Origin: JBKQHQ01 sp052148715
Lineage (GTDB): Bacteria; Pseudomonadota; Alphaproteobacteria; Rhizobiales; Xanthobacteraceae
DNA: 64,000 nucleotides
NCBI GenBank assembly: GCA_052148715.1
Contig: JBKQHQ010000041.1
Span: 1-64,000, forward strand
Reading direction: 5' to 3'
Made by a program: the position numbers and the translations under genes. How positions within the stretch are numbered: position 1 is the first letter of the stretch; every line of letters begins with the position of its first letter. A model generated the notes under the pieces. It saw only the letters and a program-made list of their open reading frames with translations, searched no databases and was not told where the DNA came from. Positions 17,556 through 24,434 of the stretch are shown in pieces.

Positions 17556-17870
17556 CTATGCATCGCCGGAAAATATTTCGTCAAGGTCGCGGCGCCCGTC
17601 CAACACACGGACGATTTCAACGACGTCGTTGTTGACGCGATAGAAAACGACGTGTTGGCTCGCCGTAATCGACCGCAGACTTGGCCGTACCTCATTGCGG
17701 GCCCGCCCGGCAAACGGATGCTCCTCCACGAGACGGCATGCGTCGCCGATCTTGCGCGCGATTCCATCTGCCGTGTGCCGACCGGCAACCTTGACATAAT
17801 AATTCCAGATTTCCGAGAGATCGGACCGCGCATCCGACGACCAGATAACTGGTCGTCTACGTTCGCCCAT
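17556..17870 (-). CDS. ParE/RelE-superfamily toxin
   Basis: The 104-residue protein fits the ParE fold: WSSDARSDLSEIWNYYVKVAG at the N-terminus, an AxxxxxxIxxxCxxLxxxPxxGR segment (about residues 38-57) and the C-terminal HVVFYRVNNDVVEIVRVLDGRRD strand pair. ParE toxins poison DNA gyrase; RelE relatives cleave mRNA, and the two cannot be separated by eye. It is downstream of and overlaps the antitoxin gene by 14 bp, the usual order. A C-terminal extension of about ten residues (LDEIFSGDA) is ordinary for the family. Confidence 0.88.
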   Translation of the reverse strand: MGERRRPVIWSSDARSDLSEIWNYYVKVAGRHTADGIARKIGDACRLVEEHPFAGRARNEVRPSLRSITASQHVVFYRVNNDVVEIVRVLDGRRDLDEIFSGDA

Positions 17871-18075
17871 ACCGTTCGTTCTGTTGCCGGAGAAATTCTT
17901 CGACGTCGAGCGGCTTGCCTTCGCCGGCGTCGAGGGACCGGATGCCCTTGTCGACCTCTGCTCGGAGCTGACGGAGTTTCTCGATGTGCGATAGTAGCTG
18001 CCGGCCGATTTGTTCTTGATCGGCGTCGGGCAGGTTCGCCACCTCCGCGATTGCTAGTTCAAGGCTCTTTACCAT
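17857..18075 (-). CDS. Antitoxin of the ParE-type pair
   Basis: The 72-residue protein sits immediately upstream of the toxin and overlaps it. The N-terminal half (VKSLELAIAEVANLPDADQEQIGRQLLSHI) is a helical dimerisation segment with the LPxxxQxxIGRxLL pattern common in antitoxins that partner ParE/RelE toxins. The C-terminal part (GKPLDVEEFLRQQNERYGR) is the toxin-wrapping tail. No ribbon-helix-helix is obvious, so autoregulation by DNA binding is not certain. An AT-rich stretch upstream of the start could hold the promoter. Confidence 0.82.
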   Translation of the reverse strand: MVKSLELAIAEVANLPDADQEQIGRQLLSHIEKLRQLRAEVDKGIRSLDAGEGKPLDVEEFLRQQNERYGRT

Positions 18076-18226
18076 GCGTGCAATATACCACGCGGCGGAT
18101 TTTTTCGAAACCGCGTTGGACCCATCCAGCGACGCTCTTCTATGTGCATGCCGGACGCCGGTCCTTTCGGTCAGAAGGCGCTTAGTCGGCGTGACATGCC
18201 CGCTCCGAAAGCTTGCCTAGGTTTAA

Positions 18227-18241
18227 TGTGTATGATACACA
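18227..18241. promoter_or_regulatory. HicAB operator palindrome
   Basis: TGTGTATGATACACA is a perfect 15-bp palindrome about a central G, ending 10 bp before the hicA start. The HicB encoded here has a ribbon-helix-helix C-terminus, which in this family binds such palindromes to repress the operon. Confidence 0.7.
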
Positions 18242-18251
18242 CTCGGTCGCG

Positions 18252-18440
18252 ATGGACAGCCGCGAAATCATTGCCCGGCTTCAAGCCGACGGCTGGCGCA
18301 AGGTCCGGCAGAAGGGTAGCCACCAACAATTCAAGCACCCGGCCAGACCCGGCCTCTTCACCGTCCCGCATCCGCGCCGCGACGTTCCGATCAAGACGTT
18401 GCGAAGCATCGAGCAGCAATCCGGACTGAGACTGAGATGA
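18252..18440 (+). CDS. hicA: HicA mRNA-interferase toxin
   Basis: The 62-residue protein is a typical HicA with a double-stranded-RNA-binding-like fold: DSREIIARLQADGWRKVRQKGSHQQFKHP, with the catalytic His in GSHQQF, then the FTVPHPRRDVPIKTLRSIEQQSGL end. I chose the ATG at 18252. A start 39 bases upstream would place the operator palindrome inside the coding region. It overlaps hicB by 4 bp (ATGA), giving the toxin-first order normal for this family. HicA cleaves mRNA when HicB is degraded. Confidence 0.93.
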   Translation: MDSREIIARLQADGWRKVRQKGSHQQFKHPARPGLFTVPHPRRDVPIKTLRSIEQQSGLRLR

Positions 18441-18844
18441 AAATGGCCACCGCCTTCATTGCACTGATTCACAAAGACCCCACGAGCGACTATGGCGTTT
18501 CGTTCCCCGACCTGCCGGGCTGCATCAGCGCCGGGCGCACCATGGACGAAGCACGCGGCATGGCTGCGGAAGCGTTGGCGCTGCACCTTGAGGGCATGAT
18601 GGCTGACAACGAGCCGATTCCGGATCCTTCGCCGCTCGACAAGGTGATGAGCGATCCAGAAAACCGCGATGGCGTAGCTGTGCTGATCCCGGCGCCATCG
18701 GAGATCGGTGGAACACAACGCATCAATATCAGCATCCCTCGCCACGTGCTCTCGGCCACCGATCACTATGCGCAAGCCAACAACATGACCCGGTCGGCCG
18801 TGATCGTCGCCGCTCTGAAGGCAAAAATCGGTGAGGCCGCTTAG
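18437..18844 (+). CDS. hicB: HicB antitoxin
   Basis: The 135-residue protein has the degenerate RNase-H-like HicB domain (FIALIHKDPTSDYGVSFPDLPGC, then EARGMAAEALALHLEGM). The C-terminal ribbon-helix-helix is INISIPRHVLSATDHYAQANNMTRSAVIVAALK. The N-terminal part blocks HicA and the C-terminal part binds DNA, presumably the palindrome upstream of hicA. The gene overlaps hicA by four bases. A GC-rich palindrome (CCGGGCGCCCGG) lies just past its stop and could contribute to termination, though the T-run is about 30 bases further on. Confidence 0.93.
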   Translation: MKMATAFIALIHKDPTSDYGVSFPDLPGCISAGRTMDEARGMAAEALALHLEGMMADNEPIPDPSPLDKVMSDPENRDGVAVLIPAPSEIGGTQRINISIPRHVLSATDHYAQANNMTRSAVIVAALKAKIGEAA

Positions 18845-19015
18845 TCGGCGGCGGTGGCCGGGCGCCCGGGCACGCGATATCCTCCGGGGCTAGTGGTTTG
18901 ATTTTTCCTATCGGTTAGTTCAGGCAAACGGGTTCGCCCGATCGCCTGGCCTGCTCTAACGTTGGCTCACAGCCGTCAAATTTCTTGCGGTCTTGGCGTG
19001 CGAGAGGCGAGACAC

Positions 19016-20368
19016 ATGGCCGATCAGGTCTTTGTAGGGACAGTCGTCCTCCCGGATCATATCATCGAGAACGGGTACGTCCTCGTTGGAGACGGTCGGG
19101 TGCAGCAGGTCGGCGCCGGCGCCGCGCCCGCCGGCGAGAAACAGGGCGGAAGCGGATATTTCGTCCTGCCGGGCGCTATCGATGCGCAGGTGCACAGCCG
19201 CAGCCAAAAGGGTCAGGAGGATTTCATCTGGTCGACGCGCAGCGCGGCCGCCGGCGGCGTGACCACGATTGTCGACATGCCCTACGATGACGGTTGCCTG
19301 ATCTGCACGGCCGATCGCTTCCGCACCAAGGCCGCGGAGGCTGGCGCGCAGGCGCGGGTGGACTTTGCGCTCTACGCGACGGTGGCCCCGGAAGACGGGC
19401 CGGCTCATGCGGATGAGCTGGCGAGGGCCGGTGCAGCCGCGTTCAAATTTTCGACCTTCGGCACCCATCCGCAGCGCTTCCCCCGCATCCCGCCGCAGAT
19501 TCTTCATGGTTGCTTCCTGGCAATCCGGCCGCACGGCCTTGCCGCCGGCATCCACAACGAGAACGACGAGATGGTGCGCGCCTTCACGGCGGAGGTCGAG
19601 GCGCGTGGCATCACGGATTATCGGGCGCACGGCCTCGCGCGGCCGCCCATCACGGAGGCATTGGCTACCGCCGAAGTCTACGAGATCGGCGCTGCCACGG
19701 GCTGCCACGTCCATATCGTTCATTGCTCGATCGCGCGCGGCTACGAATTGGCCGCGGCCTATCGGGCACAAGGTCATAACGCGACCATCGAGGCATGCAT
19801 TCACTATCTCATGCTCGACGAGGAAACAGACGTCCGGCGGCTGGGCGGCAAGGCGAAAATCAATCCTCCGCTGCGCTCGCGGCAGGAGGTCGAAGCGGTG
19901 TGGCGGCATCTCGTCGCCGGCAACGTAACGGTGGTCTCGACCGATCACGTCAGCTGGTCGGAAGACCGCAAGAGCGATCCCAACATGCTGAAGAACGCCT
20001 CCGGCGTGCCGGGGCTTGAAGTCCTCTATCCGCTCTTGATGAAGGGTCTCGACGATCGCGCCCTGTCCTTCACGCTGGCGGCGCAGCTGCTGGCGCAAAA
20101 TCCGGCCAAGCTGTTTCACATCGATTACCAGAAGGGTGCCCTCGCGATCGGCCGTGATGCCGACATCGTGCTCATGCGGCGTGACCCGCACCGCTATCGC
20201 GCCTCTGAAAGCGGCAATAATTTCGTTTCCTGGAGTCCGTACGAAGGGATCGAGCTTCCGTTTCGTGCGGTCGCGACGTTCGTTCGCGGCACCTGCGTTG
20301 CAGACCGCGGGCAGGTCACGGCAGCGCCCGGCCAAGGCCGCTTCGTGCGTCCGTCGGCCAAGACCTGA
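19016..20368 (+). CDS. Hydantoinase/dihydroorotase-family cyclic amidohydrolase
   Basis: The 450-residue TIM-barrel amidohydrolase resembles dihydropyrimidinase, allantoinase and class I dihydroorotase. Visible motifs are LPGAIDAQVHSRSQ (residues 51-64), AAGGVTTIVDMP, AFKFSTFG with the probable carbamylated Lys, IHNENDEMV, HIVHCSI and the STDH metal Asp. The usual DxHxH metal motif reads DAQVH, with Gln58 in place of the first His; Gln occurs there in some dihydroorotases. It opens a plus-strand operon with a carbamoylase, DUF917 and urocanase genes. In that context the best guess is ring opening of a 5-substituted hydantoin, for example hydantoin-5-propionate, to an N-carbamoyl amino acid. 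The ATG at 19016 follows GAGAGG. Confidence 0.85.
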   Translation: MADQVFVGTVVLPDHIIENGYVLVGDGRVQQVGAGAAPAGEKQGGSGYFVLPGAIDAQVHSRSQKGQEDFIWSTRSAAAGGVTTIVDMPYDDGCLICTADRFRTKAAEAGAQARVDFALYATVAPEDGPAHADELARAGAAAFKFSTFGTHPQRFPRIPPQILHGCFLAIRPHGLAAGIHNENDEMVRAFTAEVEARGITDYRAHGLARPPITEALATAEVYEIGAATGCHVHIVHCSIARGYELAAAYRAQGHNATIEACIHYLMLDEETDVRRLGGKAKINPPLRSRQEVEAVWRHLVAGNVTVVSTDHVSWSEDRKSDPNMLKNASGVPGLEVLYPLLMKGLDDRALSFTLAAQLLAQNPAKLFHIDYQKGALAIGRDADIVLMRRDPHRYRASESGNNFVSWSPYEGIELPFRAVATFVRGTCVADRGQVTAAPGQGRFVRPSAKT

Positions 20369-20382
20369 GCAGGAGGCAGATC

Positions 20383-21672
20383 GTGGCCGGCTCCTACCTC
20401 CCGCTCGACGCCGACCGCCTGTGGGGGGACGTGATGAGCCTCGCGGCCATCACCGATCCGCAACGTCCGTATACCCGCCGCTCGTTCAGCCCGCGGTTCC
20501 TAGAGGGACGCGCCTGGCTCGCCCGCCGTTTCGCGGAGGCTGGGCTGGCGGTGCGCATCGACGCGGCCGGCAATCTGATCGGTCGGCGCGCGGGTCGCCA
20601 GCCGGCGCGGGCCGTCATCGTCGTTGGATCGCACAGCGACACGGTGCCGTCCGGCGGGCGGTTCGACGGCATCGCCGGTCTTGCGGCAGGCCTTGAAATC
20701 GCTCGTGCCCTGGAAGATGCGAGCGAGCAGCTCGATCATGCCATCGAGGTTATCGATTTCCTGGCTGAGGAGCCGAGTGAGTACGGCCTCTCGTGCGTCG
20801 GCAGTCGCGGAATGACTGGAGCGCTCGAGCCGCCGATGCTTGACCTCACCGAACCGGGAGGCGAGCGCCTGCGCGATGCTTTGCGCCGCGTCGGCGGCAA
20901 TCCGGATCGGATCGGCGAGGCGCGGCGCGACGATATTTGTGCTTTCCTCGAACTGCATATCGAGCAGGGCCCGGTCCTGGAGTCGCGCGGAATCGATGTC
21001 GGTCTCGTAACCTCGATCGTCGGCATCCGCCGCATCGAGATCGTCTTCACCGGAGCGGCCGATCATGCCGGGACCGCGCCGATGGAGCTGCGCCGAGACG
21101 CGCTCGTGGCGGCCGCCGCGACGGTGTCGACCGTGCGCCGGATGGCCGAAGAAATGGCGGCCGCCGGGCGCGGCTATTTCGTCGCCACCGTCGGCATTCT
21201 CGAGGCCCAGCCGGGAGCGTCCAACGTGGTGCCGGGACGCAGCCGGCTGGTGATCGACGTGCGAACAACCGACCCGGCGCTGACCGAGCATTTCGTCGCG
21301 GCGATCGATGCGGACAGCGCCCGGCAGGCCGCTGCCGCCCGGGTTGAGCGCACTCGCTTCGCCATTCTCTCGGACGGACCGCCGGTCGCCTGCGATCCGG
21401 CGCTTCGCGAGGCGTTGCGCCGAGGCGCGCAGGCGCTCAACCTCTCGGCAATCGAGCTTGCGAGCGGCGCCGGGCATGACGCGGCGTTCATGGCGCGGAT
21501 CTGTCCCGCGGCGATGGTCTTCATTCCGTGCCGGGCCGGAAAGAGCCATGCGCCAGAGGAGTGGGCCGACCGTGATGCGATTGCCGCCGGCGGCGCGGTC
21601 GTGCTCCAGGCCATCCGGCAGATCGACCGATCGTTGCCCAGCCGGCAGCAACAGCAGCAAGGGGAGGCCTGA
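20383..21672 (+). CDS. M20-family N-carbamoyl-L-amino-acid hydrolase (carbamoylase)
   Basis: The 429-residue zinc amidohydrolase of the hydantoinase/carbamoylase family shows the metal motif GSHSDTVPSGGRFDGIAG, EEPSEYG in the position of the catalytic Glu pair, and LHIEQGPVLES. GAGHDAAFM and PCRAGKSHAPEEW lie near the C-terminus. Such enzymes release CO2 and ammonia from N-carbamoyl amino acids or ureido acids. Placed 14 bp behind the hydantoinase gene, it would complete hydantoin hydrolysis, to L-glutamate if the substrate is N-carbamoyl-glutamate. The GTG start has a perfect AGGAGG six bases upstream. The stop overlaps the next start (TGATG). Confidence 0.9.
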   Translation: MAGSYLPLDADRLWGDVMSLAAITDPQRPYTRRSFSPRFLEGRAWLARRFAEAGLAVRIDAAGNLIGRRAGRQPARAVIVVGSHSDTVPSGGRFDGIAGLAAGLEIARALEDASEQLDHAIEVIDFLAEEPSEYGLSCVGSRGMTGALEPPMLDLTEPGGERLRDALRRVGGNPDRIGEARRDDICAFLELHIEQGPVLESRGIDVGLVTSIVGIRRIEIVFTGAADHAGTAPMELRRDALVAAAATVSTVRRMAEEMAAAGRGYFVATVGILEAQPGASNVVPGRSRLVIDVRTTDPALTEHFVAAIDADSARQAAAARVERTRFAILSDGPPVACDPALREALRRGAQALNLSAIELASGAGHDAAFMARICPAAMVFIPCRAGKSHAPEEWADRDAIAAGGAVVLQAIRQIDRSLPSRQQQQQGEA

Positions 21673-22760
21673 TGGGACGCGTTCTGGGTTTGCAAGATGT
21701 CGAAGCCGCGCTGCGCGGCGGCTCGATTTTCGCGGCCGGCGGCGGCGGATGGGTCAAGCACGGCCGAACCCTCGGCACGGCCGCGGTGACGATCGGCCGG
21801 CCCGAACTGGTTTCGATCGATGAGGTCCCGCCCGATGCTTGGATCGCCACGGCCGCCGCGATCGGGGCTCCCGCGGGCACGACGGCCTGGGAGATGCTCG
21901 GCGTCGACTACGTCAAATCGGTCGAGCTGCTGCAGGAGGCGTTGGGCGCCCCGGTCTATGGGCTGATGATCGGCCAGAACGGAATGTCGAGCACGATGAA
22001 CGCCTGGCTGCCGTCCGCTTTGCTCGGCACCAAGGTCATCGATGCGGTCGGCGATATCCGCGCGCATCCGACCGGGGACATGGGGTCGATCGGCATGGCG
22101 AGCAGCCCCGAGCCGACGATTCAGACGGCGGTCGGCGGTCACCGCGACAGCAACTCCTATATCGAGCTGATCGTGCGGGGAGCGACCGCAAAAGTGTCGC
22201 CGATCCTGCGCAAGGCTGCCGATATGGCCGGCGGCTTCATCGCGAGCTGCCGCAACCCGGTGCGTGCGTCCTATGTCAGGGCAAATGCCGCGCTTGGCGG
22301 GATCTCGCGCGCGCTTGCCCTCGGCGAAGCAATCCGTGCGGCCGAAGACCAGGGCGGCCACGCGATTGTGGACGCGATCTGCGGCACGACCAACGGCACG
22401 ATTCTCGGCGAGGGCAAGGTCGTGCGGAAAGACGTGGCCTATACGGACGCGGCGTTCGACATCGGCACCATTACGCTGCGTCGCGGCGTCCGCGATCTCG
22501 TGCTCCACGTCATGAACGAATATATCGCCGTCGCGGACGGCGACGGGGCGCGGCTCGCCACCTTCCCGGACGTCATCACGACGCTCGATCGGGACGGACG
22601 GCCGGCCAGCGTCGGCTCGATCACGACCGGGATGACGCTGCTCGTGTTCCACATCGACAAGAAGCACCTGCCGTTGAGCTCATCCGTGAGGGATCCGTCG
22701 GTCTATCCAGTGGTCGAGCAGGCTCTGGGTATCCCGGTCGCCCGGTACGCGCTCTCCTGA
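21672..22760 (+). CDS. DUF917 family protein (S-methyl-thiohydantoin desulfurase type), copy 1
   Basis: The 362-residue protein belongs to the DUF917/S-Me-THD family by its N-terminal block (LQDVEAALRGGSIFAAGGGG, residues 7-26), the VDAVGDIRAHPTG-like centre and the C-terminal block GVRDLVLHVMNEYIAV followed by RLATFPDVITTLD. Family members are linked to removing sulfur from thiohydantoin rings; others are uncharacterised. Copy 2 at 32435 aligns along its whole length. In both loci a urocanase-family gene follows directly, so the pair is a functional unit: urocanase-type hydration gives a (thio)hydantoin propionate, and this protein would desulfurise it. The desulfurase role is inference. Confidence 0.85.
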   Translation: MGRVLGLQDVEAALRGGSIFAAGGGGWVKHGRTLGTAAVTIGRPELVSIDEVPPDAWIATAAAIGAPAGTTAWEMLGVDYVKSVELLQEALGAPVYGLMIGQNGMSSTMNAWLPSALLGTKVIDAVGDIRAHPTGDMGSIGMASSPEPTIQTAVGGHRDSNSYIELIVRGATAKVSPILRKAADMAGGFIASCRNPVRASYVRANAALGGISRALALGEAIRAAEDQGGHAIVDAICGTTNGTILGEGKVVRKDVAYTDAAFDIGTITLRRGVRDLVLHVMNEYIAVADGDGARLATFPDVITTLDRDGRPASVGSITTGMTLLVFHIDKKHLPLSSSVRDPSVYPVVEQALGIPVARYALS

Positions 22761-22767
22761 GCCTGCA

Positions 22768-24429
22768 ATGGACCCGCGCTTCGCCGTCACCTCGGGGTCG
22801 AACCTGCGCTGCAAGGGCTGGCGCCAGGAAGGCGTCCTGCGTCTGCTCGAGAACGTGCTGGCGGTCGGCGAGGATCCTGCGAATCTCGTCGTCTACGCGG
22901 CACTCGGAAAGGCGGCACGCGATTGGCCGTCGCACGACAAGATCGTCGAGACGCTGCGCACGATGGATGAGGACGAAACCTTGATCGTTCAATCGGGCAA
23001 ACCGATCGGCCTCATCAAGACCCACGACAAGGCGCCGATCGTGATCATGGCCAACTGCAACATGGTCGGCCGGTGGGCGAAGGCGGAGAATTTCTATGAG
23101 TGGGAAAAGCAGAACTTGATCTGCTGGGGCGGGCTCACGGCCGGAGCCTGGCAGTACATCGGATCGCAAGGGGTCATCCAAGGCACCTATGAGATCTTCA
23201 TGCGTATCGCGGAGCGCCACTTCGGGGGCGATCTCGCCGGGCGCTTCATTCTCACCGCGGGACTGGGCGGAATGGGTGGGGCGCAGCCGCTCGCCGGGTT
23301 CATGGCCGGCGCGGTGACGCTCTGCGTCGAGATCGACAGCGAACGGATCGCCAAGCGCATTGCCAATGGATTTCTCGAGCGGCAAGCCAGCGACCTCGAC
23401 GGCGCCCTCGCGATGGTGCGCGTCGCGCTGACGGACCGGCGTGCGACCTCGATCGGTTTGCTTGGAAATGCGGCCGAGATCTACGAGCAGATCCTGGCGC
23501 GCGGCATCGTCCCAGACATCGTGACCGATCAAACGTCCGCCCATGACCTCGTCTACGGCTACGTACCGGTCGGGCGCGACCTCGCGGAGGTGCGCCGCCT
23601 ACGCCGGGAGGATCCGCAGACGCTGATGCAGGAGAGCCGCGCCAGCATCGTGCGTCACGTCCGTGCCATGCTCGGGCTGAAGGCGGCCGGAGCGGTGGTG
23701 TTCGATAACGGCAACCTGATCCGGACCCAGGCGCGCGAGGGGGGTGTCACCGACGCTTTCGATATTCCCATCTTCACCGAAGCCTTCCTACGCCCCTTGT
23801 TTGCCCGGGCGATAGGTCCGTTCCGCTGGATCGCGCTCGCCAACGACGCCGAGGACATTCGCAAGATCGACGACCATTTGCTCCAGGCATTCCCCGACAA
23901 TCGCATCGTCGCGAACTGGGTGAAGCTTGCGCGCAAATATGTGCCGTTCGAGGGCTTGCCAGCGCGCATCGCCTGGCTCGGCCATGGCGAGCGGACGCGG
24001 CTCGCGCTCGCTGTCAACCGCATGATTCGCAACGGCGATCTCTCCGGACCCGTGGCCTTCACGCGCGACCATCTCGACGCCGCGGCAATGGCGCATCCAA
24101 ATATCATGACGGAGAACATGCGCGACGGCTCGGATGCCATCGCGGACTGGCCGCTCCTCGATGCCATGGCGATGTGCTCGTCCCAGGCCGACCTGGTCGC
24201 CATTCACTCGGGCGGCGGCGGATACTCCGGTTACATGACCAGCGCGGGTGTGACCGTCGTGGCCGATGGCACGTCGGAAGCGGACGATCGGTTGCGCCTT
24301 TCGCTGACCAACGACACGAGCCTCGGCGTCATGCGTTACGCGGACGCCGGCTATGACGAGGCGCTCGATGAGGCGCGCCAGAAGGGCGTGCGACACTTTC
24401 AGCTGCGCCCGCCCCCTGCAGGGACGTGA
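22768..24429 (+). CDS. Urocanase-family hydratase, copy 1
   Basis: The 553-residue protein matches urocanate hydratase in length and motifs: GLTAGAWQYIGSQGVIQGTYE, the NAD-binding GLGGMGGAQPLAG, TDQTSAHDLVYGYVP, RDHLD and the MRDGSDAIADWPLLDAM block. Deviations from HutU are notable. The Cys normally in the RICWLG segment (Cys410 of the Pseudomonas enzyme, from memory) is Ala402, and the HHGGGVGMG-type loop is IHSGGGGYSGYMTSAG. No histidine-degradation genes (hutH, hutI, hutG) are nearby. With DUF917, hydantoinase and carbamoylase upstream, thiourocanate or another modified urocanate is a better candidate substrate than urocanate. It starts 8 bp after the DUF917 stop. Confidence 0.88.
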   Translation: MDPRFAVTSGSNLRCKGWRQEGVLRLLENVLAVGEDPANLVVYAALGKAARDWPSHDKIVETLRTMDEDETLIVQSGKPIGLIKTHDKAPIVIMANCNMVGRWAKAENFYEWEKQNLICWGGLTAGAWQYIGSQGVIQGTYEIFMRIAERHFGGDLAGRFILTAGLGGMGGAQPLAGFMAGAVTLCVEIDSERIAKRIANGFLERQASDLDGALAMVRVALTDRRATSIGLLGNAAEIYEQILARGIVPDIVTDQTSAHDLVYGYVPVGRDLAEVRRLRREDPQTLMQESRASIVRHVRAMLGLKAAGAVVFDNGNLIRTQAREGGVTDAFDIPIFTEAFLRPLFARAIGPFRWIALANDAEDIRKIDDHLLQAFPDNRIVANWVKLARKYVPFEGLPARIAWLGHGERTRLALAVNRMIRNGDLSGPVAFTRDHLDAAAMAHPNIMTENMRDGSDAIADWPLLDAMAMCSSQADLVAIHSGGGGYSGYMTSAGVTVVADGTSEADDRLRLSLTNDTSLGVMRYADAGYDEALDEARQKGVRHFQLRPPPAGT

Positions 24430-24434
24430 CCGAT

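Noticed and set aside
17652..18185. 177-codon plus-strand open frame over the ParE-type pair
   Set aside because: It is the shadow of two minus-strand genes with good toxin and antitoxin patterns.
18855..18910. GC palindrome CCGGGCGCCCGG followed by a T-rich stretch after hicB
   Set aside because: The T-run is about 30 bases from the hairpin, so it does not fit an intrinsic terminator well; mentioned only in the hicB entry.
22768..24429. Plain urocanate hydratase of histidine degradation (hutU)
   Set aside because: No hutH, hutI or hutG nearby, changed active-site segments, and a hydantoin/thiohydantoin gene context make this name misleading.
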